This document shows, one piece after another, positions 48,666 through 57,734 of a stretch of 64,000 nucleotides of DNA; position 1 is the first letter of the stretch; every line of letters begins with the position of its first letter. Made by a program: the position numbers and the translations under genes. Below the pieces are notes generated by a model. That model searched no databases and was not told the origin of the DNA. It saw nothing but the letters and a program-made list of their open reading frames with translations. The stretch comes from Nocardia harenae NBRC 108248 (GTDB taxonomy: Bacteria; Actinomycetota; Actinomycetes; Mycobacteriales; Mycobacteriaceae). The DNA lies in the NCBI RefSeq assembly GCF_001612885.1, contig NZ_BDBH01000018.1:1-64000 (forward strand), read 5' to 3'.

Positions 48666-49910
48666 ATGGCTGCTGGTAACCGGCGCTCCGCGCGAGCAGA
48701 CGAGGCACCGGGGAATCGGCCCGTGCGGCGCAGACCCGCGGATCGCCGGGCACAGATCGCGAACGTCTCCGCGGAGGCGTTCGGCACGCACGGCTACCAC
48801 GGTGTGAGCATGGAGGAGATCGCGACCCGGCTCGACATCACCTCCACCGCGCTCTACCGGCACTACCCGAGCAAGTACGCGCTCTTCCGGCAGGAGGCGC
48901 TGCGGCTCAGCGGGATCAGCGAGGAAGCGGTGCGGCTGCCGCCGGAGTCGGCGGAGTGGGACGCGGAGCGGCGCTGCGCGCACGTGTTCGAGGCGCTGCT
49001 CGCGGTCTCCATCGTCAATCGGCGGCGCGGGGCGCTGCTGCGCTGGCAGCACCGCTACCTGGAGGACGAGGATCGGCGCACGCTGGTCGCCCAGATGGCG
49101 GCGACCGATTCCGCCATCCGGGAGCGGATCGCGGAGCTGCGGCCCGGGCTGCCGGTGGCCGAGCGTGCGGTGCTCACCGCCGCGGTGATGAGCGTGATCG
49201 GCAGCATCTCCGACCATCGGGTCGCGGTGCCGACCCGGCCGCTCACCGCGCTCTTGGCCGCGGCCTGCCGGGACATCGCCGGTGTCACGCTGCCCGCGGC
49301 GGGTGTCGGCCGGGAGCCGGCGCCGCCGCCGCCCGCCGCCACCTTCACCCACGAGGTGGTGCTGCAGAAGGCCGTGCAGCTCTTCCACGTGCGCGGGTAT
49401 CCGGCGGTGAGCGTCGAGGACATCGCGGTGGCCGCCGGGCTGCCCGCCTCCTCGGCGGTGTACCGCTTCTACCGCAGCAAGGGCGATCTGCTCGCCGCGG
49501 CCTTCCGGCGCGCGGCGGACCGGGTGTCGGCGGCCATCGGGCCCGCCATCGCGGGCACCGAGGGGCCGGGGGCGGCGCTCACCCGGCTGATCGAGCTCTA
49601 CGTGGACGGGTCGTTCGCCGAGCGCGAGCTGACCTTCGTGTACTACGCCGAGATCGGGAACGTGCCGGCTGCCGATCGCACCACGCTGCGCAATATCCAG
49701 CGGCTCAATGTCGAGGAGTGGGCCAAGCTGGTGACGGCGGTGCGCTCCGGGCTGAGCGCGGCACAGGCTCGGGTGCTGGTGCACGCGGCGCTGGCGCTGG
49801 TGGTCGATCTCGGGCAGTGGATGGGGCCGGAGCACCCGGAGTGCACCCGGGCACGGGTGGTGCACCTGATGCGGGTGATCCTGCTCGGGCCCGCGGCCGG
49901 TCAGGGTTGA
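48666..49910 (+). CDS. Tandem TetR/AcrR regulator (two HTH domains in one protein)
   Basis: A 414-residue protein with two complete TetR units. The first HTH is at about 27-75 (RRAQIANVSAEAFGTHGYHG, TRLDITSTALYRHYPSKYAL). The second is at about 222-272 (HEVVLQKAVQLFHVRGYPAV, AAGLPASSAVYRFYRSKGDL). Each is followed by a helical domain. Such double-TetR proteins would bind as pseudo-dimers to asymmetric operators. It is convergent with the mce operon and overlaps its last gene by 10 bp, so it may regulate lipid uptake. About 220 bp of A/T-richer promoter DNA precede it. Confidence 0.88.
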   Translation: MAAGNRRSARADEAPGNRPVRRRPADRRAQIANVSAEAFGTHGYHGVSMEEIATRLDITSTALYRHYPSKYALFRQEALRLSGISEEAVRLPPESAEWDAERRCAHVFEALLAVSIVNRRRGALLRWQHRYLEDEDRRTLVAQMAATDSAIRERIAELRPGLPVAERAVLTAAVMSVIGSISDHRVAVPTRPLTALLAAACRDIAGVTLPAAGVGREPAPPPPAATFTHEVVLQKAVQLFHVRGYPAVSVEDIAVAAGLPASSAVYRFYRSKGDLLAAAFRRAADRVSAAIGPAIAGTEGPGAALTRLIELYVDGSFAERELTFVYYAEIGNVPAADRTTLRNIQRLNVEEWAKLVTAVRSGLSAAQARVLVHAALALVVDLGQWMGPEHPECTRARVVHLMRVILLGPAAGQG

Positions 49911-50773
49911 TTCGGCGCCAGGGGTGAGTTGACGTTGTTCACCAGCCAGCGGTCGTCGATCTTCTGCAGGCGCATGACCATGGAGAGCTGGCCGGGGGCC
50001 GGTTTGCCCTGGGTCCCGAGGGAGGTGATGGTCTGGCCGATCACCACGATTGCCTCGGCCGAAGTCTCGTCGGCGGACTTGATGGCGCACTGGACGTCGT
50101 CGGCCTTGGAGATGACCTCGCCCTGGGAGAGGACGTCGCGCAGTTCCTTGCTGGTGTCGGCGAACTGCTGTTTCCAGTCGCCGGTGGCGCCGTCGAGGAC
50201 GCCCTGGAAGTAGGCGTCGAGGTTCTTGGCGTCGTACTCCGCGAGTACCGGGGCGTAGGTGCACGCCGCTTGCTGTGCCTCTTTCCTGGCGTCTTCCAGG
50301 GCGGTGTGGTTGCTGTTCTGGATGAACAGGGTGATGCTGGCGGCGATGGCGGCGATCAGGAGTGCCGCGGTCGCCGCGAGGGCGATGAGGGTGCGCGCGG
50401 ACCTGTCCGCCGTGGTGGACGACTCGCCTTCGGCCTCGGCGGTAGTGGTTTTCGCGCGCGTCGCGTCGCCACCGGGGGCTGCGCCCGCCGTCGGCGACGC
50501 GACGGCGCGCGGAGTCTCGGCGGTGGTCGATTCGGCAGCAGTCGGCTTCTCCGCGGCGGCAGGCTTGTCCGCGGCAGCCGAATCGCCGGTAGCTGCGGGC
50601 TTGTCCGCGGCAGCCGAATCGCCGGGGGCAGCCGACTTCTCGGCACTACCCGACTCCTGGCCGGGGGCCGATTCCGCGGCAGCGGCGGGCTTCTCGGCGG
50701 TGGCCGATTTCTCCTCGGCGGCGGCATCGCCGGCGGCGGCGCGAGCTGCGTCCTTGTCGGTCGGATCGCTCAT
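49901..50773 (-). CDS. Mce-associated membrane protein
   Basis: A 290-residue protein. Residues 1-125 are low complexity (Ala, Glu, Lys, Pro, Thr) with near repeats (GDSAAADKPAATGDSAAADK). One membrane segment at about 129-151 follows (LIALAATAALLIAAIAASIT). A periplasmic domain (YFQGVLDGATGDWKQQFADT, ... RLQKIDDRWLVNNVNS) is typical of Mce-associated (Mas/LucA-like NTF2) proteins. ATG 50773 is 13 bp behind mceF. It probably stabilises the Mce complex. Confidence 0.9.
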   Translation of the reverse strand: MSDPTDKDAARAAAGDAAAEEKSATAEKPAAAAESAPGQESGSAEKSAAPGDSAAADKPAATGDSAAADKPAAAEKPTAAESTTAETPRAVASPTAGAAPGGDATRAKTTTAEAEGESSTTADRSARTLIALAATAALLIAAIAASITLFIQNSNHTALEDARKEAQQAACTYAPVLAEYDAKNLDAYFQGVLDGATGDWKQQFADTSKELRDVLSQGEVISKADDVQCAIKSADETSAEAIVVIGQTITSLGTQGKPAPGQLSMVMRLQKIDDRWLVNNVNSPLAPNQP

Positions 50774-50786
50774 GAGCGGGGTAGTC

Positions 50787-51968
50787 CTATCTGCCGGGGA
50801 TGGGGCGGGAGAGTTCGTCGCCGGTGACGCCGGGCGGCGGGCCGGAGCCGTTGTCCGGGACGTTGGGGCGCGGCGCGTTGGCCGACCCGCGCACCTGCAG
50901 CGCGGGGTCGCTGGTGACACAGTAGTTGTAGAGCCGGACCCGGGTATCGGTGGTGCTCAGCGTGGGCACCACCGGGATGGTGTCGTAGTCGCAGGTGGGC
51001 CGGGGCCAGGGGTCGACGAGGGTGTGGAAGGCGCCGTCGTGCGCCGGAATGCCCAGCGCCTCACTGCCTTCGCGGAGCGCGGGGAAGAGCGCGGCGATGG
51101 CGGGGGCGCGCAGCTTGGCGGCCCTGGTGATGGCGACGAAGTTGGTCACCAGGTTGGTGATCGGGTCCTGGGTCTCCTCGATGAAGCCGCCGAGCGTGGC
51201 GAGCTGCCCCGGCGCCAGGTCGAGGAAGTCCTTCACCTCCTGGTCGGCGGCGGTGAGCTGGCGGAAGAGCGCGCCCGCGCCGGTGGTCAGGGTGGTGAGG
51301 TCGGGCTGGGCCAGCGAGGTGGTGTCGGCGATCACCTGGAGGTTGCGGATGAGCTGCCGGGTCTGCGGCAGCATGCCGTCCAGCCCGGCCAGCGCCTGGC
51401 TGATCCCGGAGACCATGTTGCGCAGCCGATCCGGGCCGCCGCGCAGCGCCAGGTCCAGCTCGTCCACGATCACCGTGAGCCGCTCCGGGTTCAGGCTGCC
51501 GATCAGCCCGCTCAGGTTCACCAGCAGCGACTGCACCGGCACCGGGGTGTCGGTGCGCGAGACGTCGACCAGCGAGCCGTCGCCCAGGTACGGCCCGCCC
51601 TCGGTGTCGGGGCGGAAGTCCAGATACTGCTCGCCCGCGGCGGAGAGCCGGCCGACCGCGACCGTGCCGCCCACCGGAATCCGCACGTCGGAGTCGATCT
51701 CGGCCACCGCGGCGACCCCGGGCCCGGAGACCTCGACCGCGGTGACCTTCCCGATCCGGCTGCCCCGGAAGGTGACGTCGTTGTTCGCCGCCAGCCCGCC
51801 GGAGTTGCGCAGCTGCACAGTGACCGCGTAGGTGCGGTCGGGCAGCAGGTCCAGCCGCATGACGGCGAGCGCCAGATAGCCGCTGCCGACGATCAGTACC
51901 AGCACCAGCCCGAGGTTGGCGACCGCGATCCGATTGCGGACCAGCCAGTTCCACAGCGGGATGTTCAT
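50787..51968 (-). CDS. mceF: MCE family protein MceF
   Basis: A 393-residue MlaD/MCE substrate-binding protein. One membrane segment (IAVANLGLVLVLIVGSGYLA) anchors it, the MCE domain begins at YAVTVQLRNSGGLAANNDVT, and long helices (VNLSGLIGSLNPERLTVIVD) build the tunnel. The C-terminus is Pro/Gly-rich. Last of six tandem mce genes with 4-bp overlap to mceE. Confidence 0.93.
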   Translation of the reverse strand: MNIPLWNWLVRNRIAVANLGLVLVLIVGSGYLALAVMRLDLLPDRTYAVTVQLRNSGGLAANNDVTFRGSRIGKVTAVEVSGPGVAAVAEIDSDVRIPVGGTVAVGRLSAAGEQYLDFRPDTEGGPYLGDGSLVDVSRTDTPVPVQSLLVNLSGLIGSLNPERLTVIVDELDLALRGGPDRLRNMVSGISQALAGLDGMLPQTRQLIRNLQVIADTTSLAQPDLTTLTTGAGALFRQLTAADQEVKDFLDLAPGQLATLGGFIEETQDPITNLVTNFVAITRAAKLRAPAIAALFPALREGSEALGIPAHDGAFHTLVDPWPRPTCDYDTIPVVPTLSTTDTRVRLYNYCVTSDPALQVRGSANAPRPNVPDNGSGPPPGVTGDELSRPIPGR

Positions 51969-53068
51969 CGCGGGCCCTCCTGTGCCGCGGGCAGCCCGTT
52001 CAGCCTGCCCATGACCTTCTCCAGCACCTGGGTGAGGCTGCCGATGAAGGCGGGGATGTCGGTACCGTCCGGCAGCCTGCTGCCCGCGGGATCGGTGAGC
52101 GCGCCGACGCTCAGGTAGGAGACGGTGGCGGCGACCGCGAGCGTCGGCCCCTCCATCGAGCTCATCAGCGAGGGGTAGATGGTGTGCAGCCCCTCCAGCA
52201 TCTGGTTCAGCTCGTCCCCGGTCTGGGTGAAGCCGGTCATGAGCCGCTGGATGCTGTCGAAGAGGCTGACCAGGTCCTCGCCGCTGGTCTGCGAGAAGTC
52301 GCCGAGCGCGGCCGTGGTCACCGCGACCTTGTCGATCAGCCCGGTGATGTCCCTGTTGTTCTCGGCGACCAGGGCGAGCAGCTCGGGGAAGGTGTCGGCG
52401 GCCCGGCCGAGCTCGGCCTTGCGCGCGGCGAGCTCACCGGTGAGCGCGTTGACGCCGTTGAGCAGCCCGTCGATATCGCCGGTGCGGGCGTTCAGCGCCG
52501 CGATCACCGCGGTCATCTCGGTGATCAGGTGGGCCAGCTGCGGCGCGCGGCCGCCGAACATGGAGTTCATCTGCGCGGTGATCTCCGCGGCCTGGTTCAG
52601 CCCGCCGCCGTTGAGCAGCATGGCCACCGAGAGCATGAGCTCCTCCACCGAGGCGCCCGCCGCGGTGCGCTCCATCGGGATGATGTCGCCGGGCTCGAGC
52701 AGCGCGCCGCCGGGGTCCGCCGCGGGCAGCGTCATGGCGACGTAGATGTCGCCGAGCGGGGTGGCCTGGCGCAGCTCCGCGGTGGTGCCGACGGGCAGCG
52801 TGATGTCCTCCCGGATCTCCATCGTCACCTCGGCCACGAAGTTCGTGGTCTGGATGCCGCTGACGACGCCGATATCGGTGCCGCCGATCCGCACGTGCGC
52901 GCGGTTCGGCAGGTTCAGCGCGTCCCGGAAGGCGGCCCTGATGGTGTAGCCGGGGCCGCCGATGCCCGGCTCCGGCATGGGGACGTCGTCCACCGTGACG
53001 GCGCAGCCGGTGAGCGCGAGGCTCAGCGCGGTGGCGCAGGCCGCGGCGCGCAGTGCGACCCGCCTCAT
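51965..53068 (-). CDS. mceE: MCE family lipoprotein MceE
   Basis: A 367-residue MCE protein. The signal ends in lipobox SLALTGCAVTVD (Cys about 22), as usual for the E subunit (LprK-type). The MCE domain has YTIRAAFRDALNLPNRAHVR and VVSGIQTTNFVAEVTMEIRE. Overlaps mceD and mceF by 4 bp. Confidence 0.93.
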   Translation of the reverse strand: MRRVALRAAACATALSLALTGCAVTVDDVPMPEPGIGGPGYTIRAAFRDALNLPNRAHVRIGGTDIGVVSGIQTTNFVAEVTMEIREDITLPVGTTAELRQATPLGDIYVAMTLPAADPGGALLEPGDIIPMERTAAGASVEELMLSVAMLLNGGGLNQAAEITAQMNSMFGGRAPQLAHLITEMTAVIAALNARTGDIDGLLNGVNALTGELAARKAELGRAADTFPELLALVAENNRDITGLIDKVAVTTAALGDFSQTSGEDLVSLFDSIQRLMTGFTQTGDELNQMLEGLHTIYPSLMSSMEGPTLAVAATVSYLSVGALTDPAGSRLPDGTDIPAFIGSLTQVLEKVMGRLNGLPAAQEGPR

Positions 53069-54174
53069 TTCGTGAGTCCGAGCAGTGCGGCGGTGAGCCC
53101 GAAGTCGGGCCCCATGTCCTGGAGTTTGCCGGTGCGGCAGCCGTCCAGCCGCATCTGGATCCGCTCGCAGAAGAGGCTGAGCTGCTCGCTGTCGAGCGCC
53201 GCCTTGTCCAGCAGGCCGTGCAGCCGCAGCGCCCGGTGTTCCCGGCTCACCGAGTTCGAGATGTTCTGGAAGGCCAGCGGTGTCACGTCGACGATCTCGG
53301 TCAGCCCGCGGGCATTGGCCCGCATCTGGGCGGCTATCTCGACGAAGCGGGTGATCGCCCCGGCCAGCTGGTCCCGGTTCTCCCCCACCACCGTCGCGGT
53401 ATTGGTGACGAAGTCGTTCAGCTGGGTGAGCACCGCCTGCAGCCCGGGCGCCTGCTCGCCGAGCAGCGCGACCAGCTCGGTGAGCCTGCCGCTGAAATCC
53501 CGCACGGTGGCGTCGTTGTCGGCGATCACCTGGGTGATCTCCTGCAGCTTGGCGATGGTGGTGGCGATCTGGTCCTTGTTGGCCAGCGTCACCTCGAAGG
53601 CCGAGCTGAGCTGCTCGAGGGTGTCGGCGAGCCGGTCGCCGTTGCCCTCAAGCAGCGGGAAGAGCACCCGGCTGGCGAGCGGGCCGTCCTCGCTGTCGCC
53701 CTTCAGCGCCGCGCCGAGCTGGTCGAAGTTCTCCAGGATGCGGTCCAGCTCCACCGGAACCCTGGTGCGGGCCAGCGGAATGTGGTCGCCGTCGGCCAGG
53801 GTCGGGCCGTCCCCGCTGTAGGCGGGGGCCAGCTCGACGTGCCGGTTGGTGATGAGCTGCGGCGAGATGAGCGCGGCCATGGCGTCGGCGGGCACCTGCA
53901 CCCCCGCGTCGAGCACCATGGTGACCTCGACGTAGGAGCCGCGCGGGGTGACGGTGTCGACCTGCCCGACCGGGACGCCGAGCACCGCGACCTCGTTGCC
54001 TGCGTACAGCCCGGCCACGCTCTCGAAATCGGCGGAGACCTCGATCCGGTCGCCCAGGTATCGGCCGGGCAGCCTGCTCACCGTGTCGGGCAGCAGCGAG
54101 CAGCCCGCGGCGGTGAGCGCGGCGAGGGCCAGCGCGGCGATCCTGGCGAAGCGCGTGCGCGCGGTGTTCGTCAT
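53065..54174 (-). CDS. mceD: MCE family protein MceD with lipobox
   Basis: A 369-residue MCE protein. The N-terminus carries a lipobox, LAALTAAGCSLLPDT (Cys about 25), so this subunit also looks lipidated; D subunits more often have a plain membrane anchor. The MCE domain has IEVSADFESVAGLYAGNEVA and VLGVPVGQVDTVTPRGSYVE. ATG 54174 shares a base with the mceC stop. Confidence 0.92.
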   Translation of the reverse strand: MTNTARTRFARIAALALAALTAAGCSLLPDTVSRLPGRYLGDRIEVSADFESVAGLYAGNEVAVLGVPVGQVDTVTPRGSYVEVTMVLDAGVQVPADAMAALISPQLITNRHVELAPAYSGDGPTLADGDHIPLARTRVPVELDRILENFDQLGAALKGDSEDGPLASRVLFPLLEGNGDRLADTLEQLSSAFEVTLANKDQIATTIAKLQEITQVIADNDATVRDFSGRLTELVALLGEQAPGLQAVLTQLNDFVTNTATVVGENRDQLAGAITRFVEIAAQMRANARGLTEIVDVTPLAFQNISNSVSREHRALRLHGLLDKAALDSEQLSLFCERIQMRLDGCRTGKLQDMGPDFGLTAALLGLTK

Positions 54175-55175
54175 CAGTTGCACCCCGGTGCGAGCTGGGC
54201 GGAGCAGAGCCAGTTGTCCGGCAGCAGCCACGGCGCCCAGACGTCGCCGTACGGCCCGTTGCCGACCACATTGTTGAACTGGCGCAGCGCCACCGGCATG
54301 ATCTCGTAGAGCCGGTCCAGGTTCTCCCGGTTCTTCTCCAGCCCCTCGGTCATCGTGTTCAGATTCTCGATCAGCGGGCCGAACTGGCCGTTGTTCTCCA
54401 CACCCATCTCCTGCAGCAGGGCGGAGAGCGCCGCCACGTTGTCGAGTAGTTGCCGCAGCAGGTCCTGCCGCAGCGCCACCGCGTTGCCGATGGCCTCACC
54501 GCGGGTGAGCAGCACCAGCACGCTGTTCCGGTTGTCCGCCACCAGCTGCGACACCTGGTCCATGCTCTTCAGCAGGGTGTCCACCTCGTCGCGGCGGTTG
54601 TTCACCACCCTGGCCAGCGCGCCGATGCTGTCCAGCGCGGCCACGGTGAGCTGCGGCGACTCCCCCATCTGCCGAGTCAGCAGATCGAGCGCCTCGCGCA
54701 GCTTGGCCGGGTCGATCCGCTCGATCCGCTCGAACGAGGCGGTGTAGCGGGAGTCCTGGATCACCTTGGCCAGGTTGTACGGAACGGCGGTGTTGCTCAG
54801 CGGAATCCGATCGCCGGGCAGCCCCTTGCCGTCGCCCGGCGTGAGGTCGATGTGCAGCCTGCCGAGAATGGTGGACATCTCGATGACGGCCCTGGCATCC
54901 GCGCCGAGCTCGATATCGCGGCGCACGCGCAGCACCGCCACCACCTTCTGCCCCTCCAGCTCCACCCGCTGCACCGAGCCGACCTCGATGCCGGAGATGT
55001 CCACGGTCGCGCCGGGGCGCAACCCGGCGGCCTGGGCGAACTCCACCTCGACGGTCTTGTTCCCCAGCTGGGCCCTGGAGATCACGCTGGAGCCGATCAG
55101 CAACAGCACCACCGCCGCGGCCGCGGCGAAGCCGAGCCAGAGGAAGCGGTTGTCCCGATAACGCGGCCGCCTCAT
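54174..55175 (-). CDS. mceC: MCE family protein MceC
   Basis: A 333-residue MCE protein with one N-terminal membrane segment (FLWLGFAAAAAVVLLLIGSS). The MCE domain (VEVEFAQAAGLRPGATVDIS, VGSVQRVELEGQKVVAVLRV) is followed by helical tunnel repeats. It ends WLCSAQLAPGCN. Overlaps mceB by 4 bp. Confidence 0.93.
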   Translation of the reverse strand: MRRPRYRDNRFLWLGFAAAAAVVLLLIGSSVISRAQLGNKTVEVEFAQAAGLRPGATVDISGIEVGSVQRVELEGQKVVAVLRVRRDIELGADARAVIEMSTILGRLHIDLTPGDGKGLPGDRIPLSNTAVPYNLAKVIQDSRYTASFERIERIDPAKLREALDLLTRQMGESPQLTVAALDSIGALARVVNNRRDEVDTLLKSMDQVSQLVADNRNSVLVLLTRGEAIGNAVALRQDLLRQLLDNVAALSALLQEMGVENNGQFGPLIENLNTMTEGLEKNRENLDRLYEIMPVALRQFNNVVGNGPYGDVWAPWLLPDNWLCSAQLAPGCN

Positions 55176-56194
55176 CGGCACACCTCCGATTGTGATTCGC
55201 CGCCGACCTGGGAGACCAGCCCCGGGGGGAGCAGCACGCCCCACAGCGAGACGTCGAGGCGGCAGATGTAGGCGTTGCCGTAGGCGCCGTAGCTGGAGAA
55301 GCGCGCGACGGCATTGAGGAAGTCGGGCAGCTCGACCGCCGCCCGGTCCAGCGAGGCGCCGTTGAGCAGCAGCAGCGCGACGCCGGTGGTGGCGGTGTCC
55401 TGGGCGCGGGCCAGGTCCGGCTGCACCATGCCGACCAGGTTCACCAACGAGTCGGTGGAGCGGGCGACCTGGTCGACCGAGCTCTTCAGGTTCTCGCCCT
55501 GCGCGTAGAGCGCGTCCATCAGCGCCCTGGCCTGGGTGATGAGCGTCTCCAGCTCGTCGGCGCGGTTGGCGAGCCCGGCCATGACGCTGCTCAGGTTGCC
55601 GATCACCGCGCCGAGCAGTTCGTCGCGCTCGCCGAAGGTGCTCGCCAGCTCGGCGGCCTGGGTGACCAGTGCGCTCAGCGAGACCCCGTCGCCCTGCAGC
55701 GCCTGGATCAGGGTCTCCGAGAGCGAGTTCACCTGGTCCGGTTGCAGCACCTGGAAGAGCGGCTCGAAGCCGGAGAGCAGCGCCGAGACGTCGAACGACG
55801 GCTCGGTGCGCTCGAGCGGGATGGTGCCGCCCGGCTTCAGCTCGGTGCCCGCCTCCGTGCCCGGCATCAGCGCGATGTAGCGCTGGCCGATCAGGTTCTG
55901 GTAGCGGACCAGCGCCTTCGTGGTGGTGGTGAGACGCTGCCGGTCCTGGATGCTGAAGTCGATCTCGGCGTGGTAGCCGTCGACGAAGTCGATGTCGTCG
56001 ACCCGGCCGACCCGAACGCCCGCCATCCGCACGTCGTCGCCGACCCGCACGCCGAGCACGTCGGTGAAGACCGCCGAGTAGCCGTCGGTGTCACCGGCGA
56101 CCGAGCGCTGCAGGGTCGACCAGATGGTGTAGGTGAGCACGGTGGCGAGCACCGCGAAGAGGCTGAACGTGACCAGTGCCCGGGCGGATTTCAC
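55172..56194 (-). CDS. mceB: MCE family protein MceB
   Basis: A 340-residue MCE protein. GTG 56194 (KSARALVTFSLFAVLATVLT) gives one membrane segment. The MCE domain has YSAVFTDVLGVRVGDDVRMA and GVRVGRVDDIDFVDGYHAEI; LIGQRYIALMPGTEAG is family-typical. The start overlaps the mceA stop by 4 bp; a longer frame upstream is a shadow of mceA. Confidence 0.93.
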   Translation of the reverse strand: MKSARALVTFSLFAVLATVLTYTIWSTLQRSVAGDTDGYSAVFTDVLGVRVGDDVRMAGVRVGRVDDIDFVDGYHAEIDFSIQDRQRLTTTTKALVRYQNLIGQRYIALMPGTEAGTELKPGGTIPLERTEPSFDVSALLSGFEPLFQVLQPDQVNSLSETLIQALQGDGVSLSALVTQAAELASTFGERDELLGAVIGNLSSVMAGLANRADELETLITQARALMDALYAQGENLKSSVDQVARSTDSLVNLVGMVQPDLARAQDTATTGVALLLLNGASLDRAAVELPDFLNAVARFSSYGAYGNAYICRLDVSLWGVLLPPGLVSQVGGESQSEVCR

Positions 56195-57726
56195 GCCGCA
56201 CCTCCGTCGGTGATCTCCAGGGTGCCGCCTGCCAGCAGCGGGGTGAGCAGCAGGAGCTGAGCCGCTGTCGGCCTGCCGCCGGTCAGGGCCGCGACCGCGG
56301 CGGCGCCGCGCAGGCGCAGGGGGCCGGTCGCGGCGACCGGCTGTGCCGATCCCGGCGCGCCCGGGACGACGCCGTGCCCGGCGGCGGGCGCCACGCCATC
56401 GGGCGCGCCGGGCTGCCCGGCACTCGGCGCCGAGCCGTCGCCGGGGGCCGGAACGTCGCCAGGGGCCGAGGCCGTTCCGGGCGCTCCCGCCGGCGGCCCG
56501 AGCGGGATCCCGAAAAGACCAGGGATGGAGGGCAGCCCGGGGAGCCCGGGGATCAGCGGCTGGGCGGCCGGTGCGGCGGGCACGGTGACCGGGGGCGGCC
56601 CCGCGGCATCGAGCCACCGCGGCAGCATCTGCGCCGGGTACTCCTGCTCCGGCGCGACCTCCGGCACCGTCGGCCCTCCGCAGCGCGGCCCGGCGAGCTC
56701 GCCGTAGCGCGGGCAGTCGGCGGCGGTGTACTGCTGGAACGGCGTGAAGCTGACGTCCATCTTCCAGACCATCTGCTTGCTCGGCCCGAAGCTGAAGACC
56801 CCCGCCAGCTGCCGCAGCGCGTAGTTCAGGTTGTGCACGGCGAGCGGAATGGTGTCGGCGTCGCCTGCCAGGCTGCCGAACAGCCCGGAGAGCCCGGGCA
56901 CCAGCTCCTTGGCGGAGTCGGGGTTGCGGGCGAAGAGCTCGTTCACCGAGTCCACCGCGCCCCCGGCGGTGGCGAGCAGGTTCACCAGCCCCTCCCTGCG
57001 CTCGGTGAGGGTGCGCGCGGTGGTCACCGATTCGGCGAGCACGCCGACCAGCTCCGGCGCCGACCTGCTCAGCTCGGTGGTGGCCCGGCCCAGATCGCCG
57101 AGCAGCGAGCCGATCTCCGGGATGGCGCGCACCTCGGTCATCCAGCGGTCCAGCCGCTCGATGGTGGAGCCGGGGGCGCGGGCGCCGGGGTCGAGCGCGG
57201 CGGAGAGCGTGGCCAGTACCCGGCCCAGCTTCTCCGGCTGGATGTTCTCCAGCACGTCGCGCAGCACGGTGAGCGTGGTCTGCAGCTGCACGGTCGCCGC
57301 GCCGGTGTCCTCCGGGATGACGGCGCCCGCGCGCAGCCCGTCGTCGCTGCCGCCCTGGTCGACCAGCTCGATGGCGGTGACGCCGAAGAGGTTGTTCGGG
57401 ATCACCCGCGCGGTGACGTCGGCCGGGATGGTGCCCGCGATCTCCGGCTTCAGGTGGATATCGGCCCGCTGGCTCTGCCCGCGCGCCACCACCTCGACGG
57501 CGTCGACGGTGCCGACCACCATGCCGCGGAACTTCACGTCGGCGCGCGCGGGCAGCCCGTCGCCGGTGCTGGTGAGCACGGCGGTGACCGGCACCTTCTT
57601 CTCGAAGTACCCCTCGTAGCGCAGCGCGAGCAGCGCCAGCACGAGCAGCACGGCCAGCGTCATCGCCAGCCCGGCGATCGAGAGCTTGGCGGCGGTGGGG
57701 CCGCGGCCGCTGGGATCGAGCAGCAT
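56191..57726 (-). CDS. mceA: MCE family protein MceA
   Basis: A 511-residue MCE protein with an N-terminal membrane segment (AKLSIAGLAMTLAVLLVLAL) and the MCE domain VPVTAVLTSTGDGLPARADV, VKFRGMVVGTVDAVEVVARG. The C-terminal 140 residues are Pro/Ala/Gly-rich low complexity, longer than usual for MceA. It lies 8 bp behind yrbEB. Confidence 0.93.
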   Translation of the reverse strand: MLLDPSGRGPTAAKLSIAGLAMTLAVLLVLALLALRYEGYFEKKVPVTAVLTSTGDGLPARADVKFRGMVVGTVDAVEVVARGQSQRADIHLKPEIAGTIPADVTARVIPNNLFGVTAIELVDQGGSDDGLRAGAVIPEDTGAATVQLQTTLTVLRDVLENIQPEKLGRVLATLSAALDPGARAPGSTIERLDRWMTEVRAIPEIGSLLGDLGRATTELSRSAPELVGVLAESVTTARTLTERREGLVNLLATAGGAVDSVNELFARNPDSAKELVPGLSGLFGSLAGDADTIPLAVHNLNYALRQLAGVFSFGPSKQMVWKMDVSFTPFQQYTAADCPRYGELAGPRCGGPTVPEVAPEQEYPAQMLPRWLDAAGPPPVTVPAAPAAQPLIPGLPGLPSIPGLFGIPLGPPAGAPGTASAPGDVPAPGDGSAPSAGQPGAPDGVAPAAGHGVVPGAPGSAQPVAATGPLRLRGAAAVAALTGGRPTAAQLLLLTPLLAGGTLEITDGGAA

Positions 57727-57734
57727 CGTCCCCC

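Noticed and set aside
50520..50710. CRISPR-like or mobile repeats in the mce-associated gene
   Set aside because: The near repeats encode an Ala/Lys/Pro disordered region in frame and have no spacer structure.
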